This document shows, one piece after another, positions 7,892 through 16,948 of a stretch of DNA of 32,875 nucleotides (the stretch's first letter is position 1; the number at the start of each line of letters is the position of its first letter). Below the pieces are notes generated by a model, which was not told the DNA's origin, ran no database searches, and saw nothing but the letters and a program-made list of their open reading frames with translations. This DNA is from Bacteroidales bacterium. Its GTDB lineage: Bacteria > Bacteroidota > Bacteroidia > Bacteroidales > UBA10428. Made by a program: the position numbers and the translations under genes. The DNA is taken from NCBI GenBank assembly GCA_016936215.1, contig JAFGPL010000305.1, positions 1 through 32,875 on the forward strand. The letters are read 5' to 3'.

Positions 7892-10800
7892 ATGAAGAAA
7901 ATTGTATGTCTAATCGTCTTATTTGTGGCATTAGGGGTGGTAAATACCCTGGCACAGACAAGGAGTATAAGCGGCACGGTTACCAGTGCCGAAGACAACT
8001 CCCCGTTGCCTGGTGTCGCAATTATGGTAAAGGGTACCAATACAGGGTCAACCTCTGATGTTGATGGCGCATATAAGATTGAAGTACCTGCAGGTGCCAC
8101 CATGCTTGAGTTTTCATTTATCGGCATGAAAACTACAGTAGAGGAAATCGGAAACCGCACTGTTATCAACGTGGCTTTAGAACCTGATGTCTACAGTGTG
8201 GATGAAGTGGTCGTGACTGCTCTTGGCATCCCGAAAGAGAAAAAGGCTTTGGGATATGCAGTAGGAGAGGTGAATTCACAGCAAATTCTTGATTCACGAG
8301 AAACAAATGTGATCAACTCTTTGTCGGGATTAGTGGCCGGTGTTCAGGTCAATAACTCAAGCGGTATGGCCGGTAGTTCTGCGCGCATAACCATTAGAGG
8401 TACCACCTCCCTTAATTATGAAAACCAGCCTCTAATTATAGTTGACGGTATCCCTTTTGATAATACCGAGTATAACTTTGACGAGGATGATGTTGATTAT
8501 GCACTGCTATACGGAAATAAAGGAAATACAGGCATAGATATAGATCCGAACCAGATAGAGAACATGACGGTACTGAAAGGTGCAGCAGCTTCTGCTTTAT
8601 ATGGTTCCAGGGCAGCAAATGGTGTTATTCTTATTACAACCAAAGGCAGTTTGAACGGCGGTAAGGCCCAGGGTTTAAAGGTAAATATTTCTTCTCGTTA
8701 TGGATGGGAAAACATTATTAAACCTCCGGTACAAAAAAAATATGGACTTGGTTTTAATGGAGAATACTATGATGGTGAAAATGATAAAACCTATTATATA
8801 TGGGGGCCATTGCTTGATACTATGGATATTCCGACATATGATCAATTTGATGAGTTTTTTGAAACCGGTCAAAATTGGGAAAATTCTTTCAACGTTCAGG
8901 GGGGTGGCGAAAAGGGATCCTATTTTGCATCATACTCAAATCTGGATCAAAAAGGCACTGTTCCGAAAAATACCCTCAATAGGCACAACCTTATGGCAAG
9001 GTTTAGTGCCAGGTTATCAGATCGTCTGAGTATCGAGGCAAAAATGGGGTACATTCGAACTGTTAATGACAGGATAATGGAGGGCAATAACCTCGAATCG
9101 GTTATGTGGACCATCATTAATGCTCCGGTAACATATAATTTCCAGCCTGCTGTGGATGAAAACGGAGTACAGCGACTCCACCGGACACTGAGCCGAAACA
9201 ATCACTTCTGGACGATTGAAAACGTACTGTTAACAAATTCAAGAGACCGGTTTACGCCTAATGTGGGTCTGGATTATAAAATCAATTCATGGCTTAACTT
9301 TACAGGTAAAGTTGGTGTAGATTACTATACCGATTTTACCAATTATCATGAAAACGTAGGTACAATAGGTGCAAATCCTACCGGACGAATTGATCAGACA
9401 ACAAGAACCAACAGAGAGTTTAACTCCGATCTCATGCTTAATTTCAACAAATCAATCGGAACAGATTTTAATATTTCAGCAATGGTTGGACAGAACATTA
9501 ATGACAGGTACTATGATTACCATCGTGTTAATGGTTCTGATCTTATAATCCCCGACTTTTACGATTTATCAAATGCAACAAGTTATTCTCCGTCTGAAGG
9601 TCAGACACAGAAAAGGACAGTAAGCATTTACGGACAGGGTTCTGTTGCCTGGAGAAGTATGCTGTTTCTAAATGTTACTGGTAGAAATGACTGGTCATCC
9701 TCGCTACCCGTAAAGAACAACTCTTATTTTTATCCATCGGTAAGCCTTAGCTATATTTTTACAGAAATGTTTAATATTCCCGACAATATTCTACCTTTTG
9801 GAAAAATCAGGCTCTCATATGCACAAGTAGGGAACGATCCTCCTGCATATGCTACAAAAACCTCTAATATCAGGGCAAATCCTTCTGATGGACAAAGAGG
9901 AAATATTGATTTCCCATTTAGAGGTTATGGGTCTTACATCGAGAGCAATGTTATGGGAAATCCCGATCTCAAACCTGAATTGACTTCTGAGATGGAGATG
10001 GGACTCGACCTTAGATTTTTAAACAACAGGATCGGTATTGATATGGCACTTTATAGCAAGAAAAGTACCAACCAGATATTTCCCGCACCTATTGCTTCAG
10101 AAACCGGATTTTTGCAAAAGGTGATCAATGCCGGGGAAATAACCAACAAAGGTGTAGAACTAATGGTTGATCTAATTCCAGTGAAGTTTCGTGACTTTAC
10201 CTGGAACATTAAAGTGAATTATTCCCGTAACAAAAATGAAGTGGTTAAGCTTACCGAGGGAGTGGAAAGCATAAGGCTTGCCGGTTTTACAAGTCCTGGT
10301 ATTTTCATCCGAGAAAAAACTCCTTATGGGGTAATATGGGGCACTCGTTATGAAAGAAACGAACAGGGACAGGTGCTAATTGATGATGACCCTGAAAGTG
10401 ACCTCTATGGTTTCCCAATAATTGCTGATGATTTGGGGCCTATTGGTATTGTAACCCCTGACTGGCAAGGCGGTATCCGAAACAGTTTTTCTTATAAAGG
10501 AATCACTTTAAGCGCTTTAGTTGATATGCGCAAAGGAGGAGACCTGATGAACTTTGATGAATATTATACCACTTTTTATGGTTCTTCAATACAAACCGAA
10601 AATCGTGATCAACCGGTTATAGCAGAAGGTGTAAATGCATCTGATGGCACAAAGAATGATATTGAGCTCAGTGCTTTTGACTATTATACAATTTTGCCCA
10701 CTCTTGCCGATGAGTTTATGGTTCAAAAAAGCGATTTTATTAAACTAAGGGAAGTTTCCTTTAGTTACCGGATGCCTGCCAAATTCTTTTCGAAAACGCC

Positions 10801-10978
10801 GCTAAAGGAGGTATCTGTTGTATTTACCGGAAGAAACCTCTGGATGAAAACTGATAAGAGTTTCACCGGTTCAGACCCGGAACTCAGTCTATACGGGAGC
10901 AATAACGGGCAGGGATTTCTTAATTACCAGATGCCTGCTTCGAAGAGCTACAGTCTAACCCTGAATGTCGGATTTTAA
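7892..10978 (+). CDS. SusC/RagA-type TonB-dependent outer membrane receptor
   Basis: The 1028-residue product has the standard SusC layout. A signal peptide ending near NTLAQ is followed by a carboxypeptidase-D-like regulatory domain (SISGTVTSAEDNSPLPGVAIMVKG, about 25-110) and a TonB-contact segment VDEVVVTALG. The plug domain contains the LSGLVAGVQVNNSSG stretch and IVDGIPFDN, and the rest is a long beta-barrel ending in the typical aromatic C-terminus LNVGF. It would import a ligand across the outer membrane with its SusD partner 17 bases downstream. No glycoside hydrolase is co-directional or adjacent, so the substrate cannot be read from context; some SusCD pairs (RagAB) carry peptides. 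The start at ATG 7892 (MKKIVCLIVLFVALG) gives an intact signal peptide. Confidence 0.95.
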   Translation: MKKIVCLIVLFVALGVVNTLAQTRSISGTVTSAEDNSPLPGVAIMVKGTNTGSTSDVDGAYKIEVPAGATMLEFSFIGMKTTVEEIGNRTVINVALEPDVYSVDEVVVTALGIPKEKKALGYAVGEVNSQQILDSRETNVINSLSGLVAGVQVNNSSGMAGSSARITIRGTTSLNYENQPLIIVDGIPFDNTEYNFDEDDVDYALLYGNKGNTGIDIDPNQIENMTVLKGAAASALYGSRAANGVILITTKGSLNGGKAQGLKVNISSRYGWENIIKPPVQKKYGLGFNGEYYDGENDKTYYIWGPLLDTMDIPTYDQFDEFFETGQNWENSFNVQGGGEKGSYFASYSNLDQKGTVPKNTLNRHNLMARFSARLSDRLSIEAKMGYIRTVNDRIMEGNNLESVMWTIINAPVTYNFQPAVDENGVQRLHRTLSRNNHFWTIENVLLTNSRDRFTPNVGLDYKINSWLNFTGKVGVDYYTDFTNYHENVGTIGANPTGRIDQTTRTNREFNSDLMLNFNKSIGTDFNISAMVGQNINDRYYDYHRVNGSDLIIPDFYDLSNATSYSPSEGQTQKRTVSIYGQGSVAWRSMLFLNVTGRNDWSSSLPVKNNSYFYPSVSLSYIFTEMFNIPDNILPFGKIRLSYAQVGNDPPAYATKTSNIRANPSDGQRGNIDFPFRGYGSYIESNVMGNPDLKPELTSEMEMGLDLRFLNNRIGIDMALYSKKSTNQIFPAPIASETGFLQKVINAGEITNKGVELMVDLIPVKFRDFTWNIKVNYSRNKNEVVKLTEGVESIRLAGFTSPGIFIREKTPYGVIWGTRYERNEQGQVLIDDDPESDLYGFPIIADDLGPIGIVTPDWQGGIRNSFSYKGITLSALVDMRKGGDLMNFDEYYTTFYGSSIQTENRDQPVIAEGVNASDGTKNDIELSAFDYYTILPTLADEFMVQKSDFIKLREVSFSYRMPAKFFSKTPLKEVSVVFTGRNLWMKTDKSFTGSDPELSLYGSNNGQGFLNYQMPASKSYSLTLNVGF

Positions 10979-10995
10979 CCTTAAAAATCAGAACA

Positions 10996-12432
10996 ATGAA
11001 AAAAATAGTTAAAACATACAGCCTGGTACTATCTTTAATATTTATTCTCAGTGCCTGTGAAAGCTGGCTTGATATCAATACCGATCCAAATTCACCTGCC
11101 GAAGATGCCATGACTGAAAATGTCTACCTGCCGGGTATTGAAGCTGAAGTAGCGTATGAATTAACCGGCGGGTTTCCTGCCAGGTACCCGAACTACTGGA
11201 TGCTGCAGGTAGGCCGTGATGCTGCAGCGCCCGACTTTGCAACATATGATATTGATGAGTCCGATCCTAACAACATGTGGACCTATTCAATATATACATC
11301 ATCACTGAAAAATGCTGTTAAACTGAATAAACTCGCTGAAGATAACGGAAATTTCCATTACGCGGGAATTGCAAAGGTTATTTCGGCTTACATTCTGGCC
11401 ATAACCACCGATTGTTTTGGCGATATACCCTGGATCCAGGCATTTCAGCCCGAAGTTTATCCTTTTCCTGTATTCGACAGCCAGGAAAGTATTTATAATA
11501 CCATTCAGACCTTGCTCGATGATGCAATTGCCAATTTTAATACCTCAGAAGAAGGACAGGAATTAAGACCTGGTGATGAAGATTATATTTATGGAGGAGA
11601 CATTAATCAGTGGACAAAATTTGCATATACGCTAAAAGCAAGGTATGCCATCAGATTAACTTATGCCCCTGGAAAAACAGGGGCAGGACAGGCAGACATT
11701 GCCCTTGCTGCCCTTGCAAATGGATTAAATAATACAAGTGATAATCCAGGTATTGAATTCAGTACTTCATCTGGTGCAGAAGCTCCTTGGTATCAGTGGC
11801 ATATTAAATGGGAAACCATTGCTGTATGGGCTAATGAGTATATGGTTAACCTGATGAACAGTAAAAATGATCCTAGAAGAGCTATATACTTCACGCAGAC
11901 AATAACAGACGATTACGTTGGTCACAGGACAGGAAACATGCTTCCGACAAACAGATATGATAGTGTATCAGAGTTTTCAAATGATATTCTTGCAGCAGAT
12001 GAAACCGTGTTCTGGATTACATACGATGAAGCCAAAATGCTTGAAGCCGAAGCTTATTTATGGAAAAATCAGCCTGCTGAGGCAAAAACATCACTTGATG
12101 ACGCTATCAGAGCTAATATGCAACGCTTAGGCCTCAGCAATGGGGAAATTGATTCCTATATTGCCTCAATTGGGCCTTTGCCTGCTGATTTTGAACAAGC
12201 CCTTAAAATGATTATGGAGGAAAAATACGTATCTAATTTTCTCTCAACCGAGGTATGGAATGACCAGCGTCGCACTGGATATCCGGTGATATCTTCTGCA
12301 GATATTGATAACCCGACATACAGCAATGTGCCTTTAAGGTTTATGTACCCTGCAGATGTTAAACAGAACAATCCTGATAATGAACCCGATGTTAACTGGC
12401 TCACCGATCCTGTATGGTGGGACAATAAATAA
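10996..12432 (+). CDS. SusD/RagB-like surface lipoprotein (SusD-like_2 type)
   Basis: The 478-residue protein has a lipoprotein signal with lipobox LSAC (Cys21), followed by ESWLDINTDPNSP, the typical start of SusD-like proteins. TPR-like helices follow, including AGIAKVISAYILAITTDCFGDIPWIQAF, and the EEKYVSNFLSTEVWNDQRRTG region near the C-terminus belongs to the SusD-like_2 branch as I know it. It would cap the SusC barrel on the cell surface and capture ligand. The gene follows susC by 17 bases and is closed by a terminator 20 bases after its stop, so the pair forms its own transcription unit. Confidence 0.94.
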   Translation: MKKIVKTYSLVLSLIFILSACESWLDINTDPNSPAEDAMTENVYLPGIEAEVAYELTGGFPARYPNYWMLQVGRDAAAPDFATYDIDESDPNNMWTYSIYTSSLKNAVKLNKLAEDNGNFHYAGIAKVISAYILAITTDCFGDIPWIQAFQPEVYPFPVFDSQESIYNTIQTLLDDAIANFNTSEEGQELRPGDEDYIYGGDINQWTKFAYTLKARYAIRLTYAPGKTGAGQADIALAALANGLNNTSDNPGIEFSTSSGAEAPWYQWHIKWETIAVWANEYMVNLMNSKNDPRRAIYFTQTITDDYVGHRTGNMLPTNRYDSVSEFSNDILAADETVFWITYDEAKMLEAEAYLWKNQPAEAKTSLDDAIRANMQRLGLSNGEIDSYIASIGPLPADFEQALKMIMEEKYVSNFLSTEVWNDQRRTGYPVISSADIDNPTYSNVPLRFMYPADVKQNNPDNEPDVNWLTDPVWWDNK

Positions 12433-12451
12433 TGCCGAATAATTGAAATTG

Positions 12452-12495
12452 CCCTGTGGTTTTAATTCTAAATATAAGACCACAGGGTTAATTTT
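12452..12495 (+). terminator. Rho-independent terminator after susCD
   Basis: CCCTGTGGT (12452-12460) pairs perfectly with ACCACAGGG (12479-12487) around an 18-base AT-rich loop, followed by TTAATTTT. It separates the SusCD unit from the kinase-peptide-regulator operon. The remaining 216 bases before the kinase start are AT-rich and show no convincing promoter. Confidence 0.75.
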
Positions 12496-12711
12496 AAAGT
12501 TTGACCTGATTGTTTCTGAATACCTAAGAGAAAAAATGTCCTGAATCGCACATTATATGTTCGTTATCGTACATAACTGATATTTATGAGTATTTAATTA
12601 ATCAAAATTATTAACAGTAAATCAATTGCTTACAATCTTTGGCATAAAACATGATATATGTCATATTTTAAAAGAGATCGCTAAAGGTCCTTTTTCACCC
12701 TAACCAACCAG

Positions 12712-14667
12712 ATGATGGCTAAATATTTGAAAATCTTTTTGGTCATTGTTTTACTTAGCAGCCCGGGTATACCTGCGTTTTCGAATGAAGGTGCAGGGAT
12801 AGACAGCCTTTTATCACTTCTTGAAAATTCTGCCAGGGACACCAACAGGGTGATGCTATATATTGACATTGCCAATGAATACATGAGAAGCAATCCTGAG
12901 GAAGCATTTATTTTCACCCAAAAGGCAATTAACCTGTCAGCCAGGTTACATTTTAAGCGTGGAAAAGCAGAGGGATTGAACATGCTCGGTTCGTATTACT
13001 ACCAGCGGGGTGATTTTGTGGACGCAGCCAAGAGCTTTCAGGCAGCGGCAGATATATTCAGCGAAATAATGGATTCAGAAGGATTAGCCATTTGTTATAA
13101 TAATATCGGGGGTATTAAACTTAAACTTGGTTATTACAAAGATGCTTTAAACTATTATATCAAATCGGCAGAGATTTTTGAAGCGATGGGAGAAACTTAC
13201 GGTGCTGTTACGCTTTACAACAATATTGCTGTCATCTGCCGAAGGCAGGGAGACCTGGATAACGCTTCACGTTATTATCAAAAAGCTTTAGGCCTTAGCA
13301 ATAATCTTGATGATGATGATGAACTCATTTCAGGGATTCTGCATAACATTGGTTCTGTTAAACACGATCAGGGTGAGGATTCCCTTGCACTTGAATATCT
13401 TCAGAAAGCCTATAAGATTAGGTGCAGGAACGGGGATAGTTATGGAATGGCCCTAACAGCCCAAAGCCTGGGAACGGTATATCTCAATACGGGAAAACCT
13501 GAAAATGCTTTCAGGTACCTGCACTTTGCACTTACCAGGTTCAAAGAACTGGGTGATCTTCATGGAACAGCTGATTGCTATAATAAAATTGCTGTTTACC
13601 ACTTCAGGCATAAAAACTTATCAGAATCAAGAAATTACTTAATAAAAAGTTACCAGATAGGAGAAAAGCTTGGTTCATTGCCGGTTCAGCAATTCGCGTT
13701 AGGTTGGCTTGCAAGCCTTGATTCACTCGAAGGAAACCTGGCCGGTGCACTTAAATATTTTAAAGCATACAAGACAATAAGTGACAGCATCCTTACCGAT
13801 GATAAAAGGTTTGAAATTGCTAAAATGAGAATGAATTATGAAAAAGACCGGCTCGAAAGAGAAAAGCAAATCGAGTTGCTTTTAGTCAAAAACTCATTGC
13901 AGGAAAGTACATTAAAGAAGAACAGGTACCTTATTTTGTCCGTTATCATTGGTTTTTTGTTTTGCTTTACTTCGGGTTTAACAATTTTTCAAAGACATCG
14001 TCACAGGGTTCAGAAAAAAATTCTGGAACTGGAGTTGGATAAGCTGAGGCAGCAACTCGATCCGCATTTCTTATTTAACAGTCTTAATTCAATTCAGTCA
14101 TACATTTTTCAGGGAGATAAATCTGCATCAAATGAATACCTGACAAAATTGGTGAAGCTAATGCGTTTGATGCTTAGCAGTGCCAGGGAAAAAACCATTT
14201 CACTTCACGAAGAGATCGAATTTCTTTCTTTTTATCTTGACCTTATGAAATTAAGGTACAAGAATAAGTTTGATTATGAGTTTATTATTGATGAGTGTAT
14301 TGATATCCAAAGTTATAAGATTCCTACACTTATTTTACAGCCCTACATTGAAAATTGTGTTATTCATGGATTAAAGAATAAAGAAGGAAAGGGAAAGATA
14401 CATATTGCCTTTCTAATCGAACATAATCACCTGCATTGCAAAATCGAAGACAATGGCACAGGAAGGGAGATTACCCTGCAAACAGGAAACAGGTCAGATA
14501 TAGCTGAACATTGCGCTTACGGTACAAAAATCAACGAAGACCGTATTAAACTACTTAATTGTTTGTATGGAAAAGGTTTAGGGATAAAGTATTCAGACCT
14601 GACAGACAGAGACAACAAACCGGCAGGAACAAGGGTAGAACTTGATTTGCCAATCATAATGAATTAG
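12712..14667 (+). CDS. Exported TPR-domain sensor histidine kinase, LytS type
   Basis: The 651-residue protein starts with a signal peptide (FLVIVLLSSPGIPAFS). About eight tetratricopeptide repeats follow (about 45-370; for example YNNIGGIKLKLGYYKDALNYYIKSAEIFE), then a short coiled coil and one transmembrane segment (about 404-426). The cytoplasmic kinase part has the LytS His motif LDPHFLFNSLNSIQSY (His452), the N-box LQPYIENCVIHGL and the G-box EDNGTG. The TPR array should face the periplasm and is the likely sensor; TPRs usually bind peptides or proteins. Two consecutive ATGs (12712, 12715) are possible starts. The next two genes encode a Gly-Gly-leader peptide and the cognate-looking LytTR regulator, so the ligand may be that peptide. 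Confidence 0.93.
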   Translation: MMAKYLKIFLVIVLLSSPGIPAFSNEGAGIDSLLSLLENSARDTNRVMLYIDIANEYMRSNPEEAFIFTQKAINLSARLHFKRGKAEGLNMLGSYYYQRGDFVDAAKSFQAAADIFSEIMDSEGLAICYNNIGGIKLKLGYYKDALNYYIKSAEIFEAMGETYGAVTLYNNIAVICRRQGDLDNASRYYQKALGLSNNLDDDDELISGILHNIGSVKHDQGEDSLALEYLQKAYKIRCRNGDSYGMALTAQSLGTVYLNTGKPENAFRYLHFALTRFKELGDLHGTADCYNKIAVYHFRHKNLSESRNYLIKSYQIGEKLGSLPVQQFALGWLASLDSLEGNLAGALKYFKAYKTISDSILTDDKRFEIAKMRMNYEKDRLEREKQIELLLVKNSLQESTLKKNRYLILSVIIGFLFCFTSGLTIFQRHRHRVQKKILELELDKLRQQLDPHFLFNSLNSIQSYIFQGDKSASNEYLTKLVKLMRLMLSSAREKTISLHEEIEFLSFYLDLMKLRYKNKFDYEFIIDECIDIQSYKIPTLILQPYIENCVIHGLKNKEGKGKIHIAFLIEHNHLHCKIEDNGTGREITLQTGNRSDIAEHCAYGTKINEDRIKLLNCLYGKGLGIKYSDLTDRDNKPAGTRVELDLPIIMN

Positions 14668-14692
14668 AATTTTTAAACTAAACATAAATAGC

Positions 14693-14821
14693 ATGAAAAG
14701 TGATTTCTTAGCAAGAATTGAAAAACTCAGTCATGAAGAGATGGGTAAAATACGTGGTGGAAAAGAAAAACCACATCCCGATGATGATATTTTGATTATA
14801 AGGAAAAAGAAAGTTTTCTGA
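14693..14821 (+). CDS. Small double-glycine-leader peptide, putative pheromone or RiPP precursor
   Basis: This 42-codon ORF is too short for the supplied track. It begins at ATG 14693, 25 bases after the kinase stop, and ends 55 bases before the LytTR regulator. The leader half contains KLSHEEMGKIRGG, a close fit to the Bacteroidota leader pattern KLSxEEMxxIxGG (the TIGR04149-type natural-product precursors). Cleavage after Gly23 would free a 19-residue core, KEKPHPDDDILIIRKKKVF. The core has no Cys, Ser or Thr, so lanthionine or sactionine rings are not possible, and a linear signal peptide is more likely. No C39-peptidase ABC exporter or radical SAM enzyme is nearby, so export must rely on distant genes. 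Its place between kinase and regulator suggests it is their signal; this is inference. Confidence 0.8.
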   Translation: MKSDFLARIEKLSHEEMGKIRGGKEKPHPDDDILIIRKKKVF

Positions 14822-14876
14822 ACCAGTATGTCCGGATGATTATTAGCAAGTTACAGCCCATGTTTTTAAATTGGCT

Positions 14877-15623
14877 ATGATAAATGTTGTGATAATTGAT
14901 GATGAGCCTGACTCAATCAGTTTTCTGGGATCATTGCTCAGGGAATTTTGCCCGAATGTGAATATTTCAGGAACAGCAGATAACGTGGTTCATGCACTTC
15001 GGGAGATTGAAGACAAAAAGCCTGATCTGGTTTTTCTTGATATTGAATTACAGGACGGAACAGGTTTTGATATTCTGGAAAAATGCCGTTACCGGAATTT
15101 TGATGTAGTTTTCATAACCGCATACAACCAATATGCTATAAAGGCTTTTAAACACAGCGCCATTGATTATATTCTGAAGCCTGCAGATATTAACGAACTT
15201 AAAGAAGCCGTAGTTAAAGTGTCAAGAAGCAGGTCGGAGAAAAGCATTGGCAATTTCAGCATCCTTCTCGATAATTTAAAATCCGAGTCACCAAGAAAAC
15301 TGGCAATACCAACACTTCAGGGATATGAGTATATTATGGTAGACAATATTGTGCGCATTGAGGCAGAACGCAGCTATTGCAATATTTATCTTCTTGATAA
15401 AAGAAAGATCATGGTTTCGCGTTGCCTGAACGATTACCAGCAGATACTTGATGAGCGAAAATTCTTTAGGGCCCATAACTCCCATCTTATAAATCTAAAA
15501 CATGTAAAAATGTACGTTAAACGCGATGGGGGACATGTTGAAATGATTGACGGCTCGATTGTGCCCCTGGCAAGACGCAAAAAAGATTATTTCATGGAAG
15601 CGATGAGCATTTTTATGACCTGA
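14877..15623 (+). CDS. LytTR-family response regulator
   Basis: The 248-residue product is a receiver domain (1-115) joined to a LytTR DNA-binding domain (about 145-248). Acidic pocket residues are in VVIIDDEPDS, the phosphoacceptor is Asp55 in LVFLDIELQDGTGFD, the switch Thr is in VFITAYNQYAIKAF and the Lys in YILKPADI. The LytTR part has DNIVRIEAERSYCNIYL, the MVSRCLNDYQQIL region and FFRAHNSHLINLKHV. The track start is a TTG at 14871; the ATG at 14877 (MINVVIIDDE) is preferred since receivers begin this way. It is the last gene of the kinase-peptide-regulator operon and ends 3 bases from the convergent VWA gene. LytTR proteins often control peptide-signalling and surface genes. Confidence 0.95.
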   Translation: MINVVIIDDEPDSISFLGSLLREFCPNVNISGTADNVVHALREIEDKKPDLVFLDIELQDGTGFDILEKCRYRNFDVVFITAYNQYAIKAFKHSAIDYILKPADINELKEAVVKVSRSRSEKSIGNFSILLDNLKSESPRKLAIPTLQGYEYIMVDNIVRIEAERSYCNIYLLDKRKIMVSRCLNDYQQILDERKFFRAHNSHLINLKHVKMYVKRDGGHVEMIDGSIVPLARRKKDYFMEAMSIFMT

Positions 15624-15626
15624 AAA

Positions 15627-16946
15627 TTAACGGTTCCCGATAAACGAATTGGCCTTAATCTCATCAATCAGTAGGTTTGAAATATCCTCCCGGCCCCTTA
15701 CATGAATGTATTTTCCCCTTCCATAGGCCGCGATCTCTTTCATGAAAGCGATAGCCTTTTCATCAAGGCCAAAACCGATTATTGAAATGGTAATGCCCTG
15801 ATTGGCATATCCAGAGATCATTTGCCTGAATTCATCTGCAGGTATATTGCCTCCTGTAAATTTACCATCGGTGGCAAGTATAACCTGGTTGTTCCCGTTT
15901 TGAATGTATTTCTTTTGTGCAAGGCTATAGGCACTGTTCAAGCCTTTTACACCATTGGTAATTCCTGCAGGAGTAAGTCTGTTGATTACTTCCCTAATCT
16001 TATCTTTTTCGCTTCCGTCAACCGATCGCAGCAATACTACAGGTTCTTCAGCATAAGATATAACTGCCACATTATCAATTTTTCTTAATACACTTACTAA
16101 GTTACTCACCGATCCTTTCATAAGTTCAAGCTTATTTTCGGCTTTCATTGACAATGATACATCAACAAGCAAAACCAGGTTGTTTGCTGCATATTGGTCA
16201 ACAGGGAGTGCAAGGGGTTCAATGTCAGGATTATCGGGTAAATCCGGTTCGCTTTTGGGAAATTCAATATTCAACGTGATTTCGGTAGCCGGAACAGGTT
16301 CTGCCAGGGGGTCAATTTCGAAAAAGAGTGCAGGGATAGACCTTCGCAGGTAAAAATCTTCTTCATGGGTATGGTAACCCGCTGCTGTTATTTTTGTGTG
16401 ATATTGCCCGATTTTTAGCTCTTTGGTCATTTTTCCGCCGCTGTTGGTAATGCCGCTGATCTGCTGCTGCATATTGAATAAAAATTCAACATGGGCTTTT
16501 GCTACAGGTTCTTTTGTAATTTTATTCAATACATTCACCTCCCGTATGTCCATGTTGTTTTGGTTAGGGAAACATTCCTGAATGGTAATCACTGTGCCTT
16601 TAATGATTATTTCTGAGTTTCCCACGGGGGTATTCGAAACCACGATGATTTTTTCTTCAAAAGGCCCTAACCTGTTCAGGTCAGGAAGCACAAAAATTTT
16701 TCCCTGTTCACCCGGACCGATGAATTTGCTGTCGTAGCTTACCTTTACATCGGGGCTTTTTCTAACCATGAGTATAGCAAGTGGTTCGTTTCCTGAATTT
16801 TCAAATTCAAAAACCGCAGGGGGATAATCAAGATTGGCTACCCTGCCGAAGTCGTGCGAAGTCTTCTGAAAAATCATGAGGGGTTGCGCCCACATATTGT
16901 GGGTAGTCAGAAGTAAAAAGATCATATTAAACAATGGTCGCATCAT
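15627..16946 (-). CDS. Secreted DUF1573-like and von Willebrand factor A domain protein
   Basis: The 439-residue product has a signal peptide (MMRPLFNMIFLLLTTHNMWAQ), an Ig-like DUF1573-type segment (HDFGRVANLDYPPAVFEFENSGNEPL, about 25-120), a carboxypeptidase-regulatory-like strand region (about 135-215) and a C-terminal VWA domain (about 255-430). The metal-binding MIDAS motif is DVSLS at Asp262, with ATDGKFTGG further on. The domain would bind proteins in the periplasm or at the surface; the partner is unknown. The track extends the frame 47 codons into the upstream oxidoreductase; ATG 16946, two bases after that gene's stop, restores the signal peptide and is the likely start. It is convergent with the LytTR gene. 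Confidence 0.85.
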   Translation of the reverse strand: MMRPLFNMIFLLLTTHNMWAQPLMIFQKTSHDFGRVANLDYPPAVFEFENSGNEPLAILMVRKSPDVKVSYDSKFIGPGEQGKIFVLPDLNRLGPFEEKIIVVSNTPVGNSEIIIKGTVITIQECFPNQNNMDIREVNVLNKITKEPVAKAHVEFLFNMQQQISGITNSGGKMTKELKIGQYHTKITAAGYHTHEEDFYLRRSIPALFFEIDPLAEPVPATEITLNIEFPKSEPDLPDNPDIEPLALPVDQYAANNLVLLVDVSLSMKAENKLELMKGSVSNLVSVLRKIDNVAVISYAEEPVVLLRSVDGSEKDKIREVINRLTPAGITNGVKGLNSAYSLAQKKYIQNGNNQVILATDGKFTGGNIPADEFRQMISGYANQGITISIIGFGLDEKAIAFMKEIAAYGRGKYIHVRGREDISNLLIDEIKANSFIGNR

Positions 16947-16948
16947 GG

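Noticed and set aside
7834-8058. ORF with an IRGGK sequence that looks like a second Gly-Gly leader
   Set aside because: It overlaps the start of susC in another frame, the motif lies in the shadow of the susC signal peptide, and there is no LSxEEM part.
12556-12575. TATGT-N10-ACATA palindrome upstream of the TPR kinase
   Set aside because: The arms are only five bases in AT-rich DNA and match no operator I recognise.
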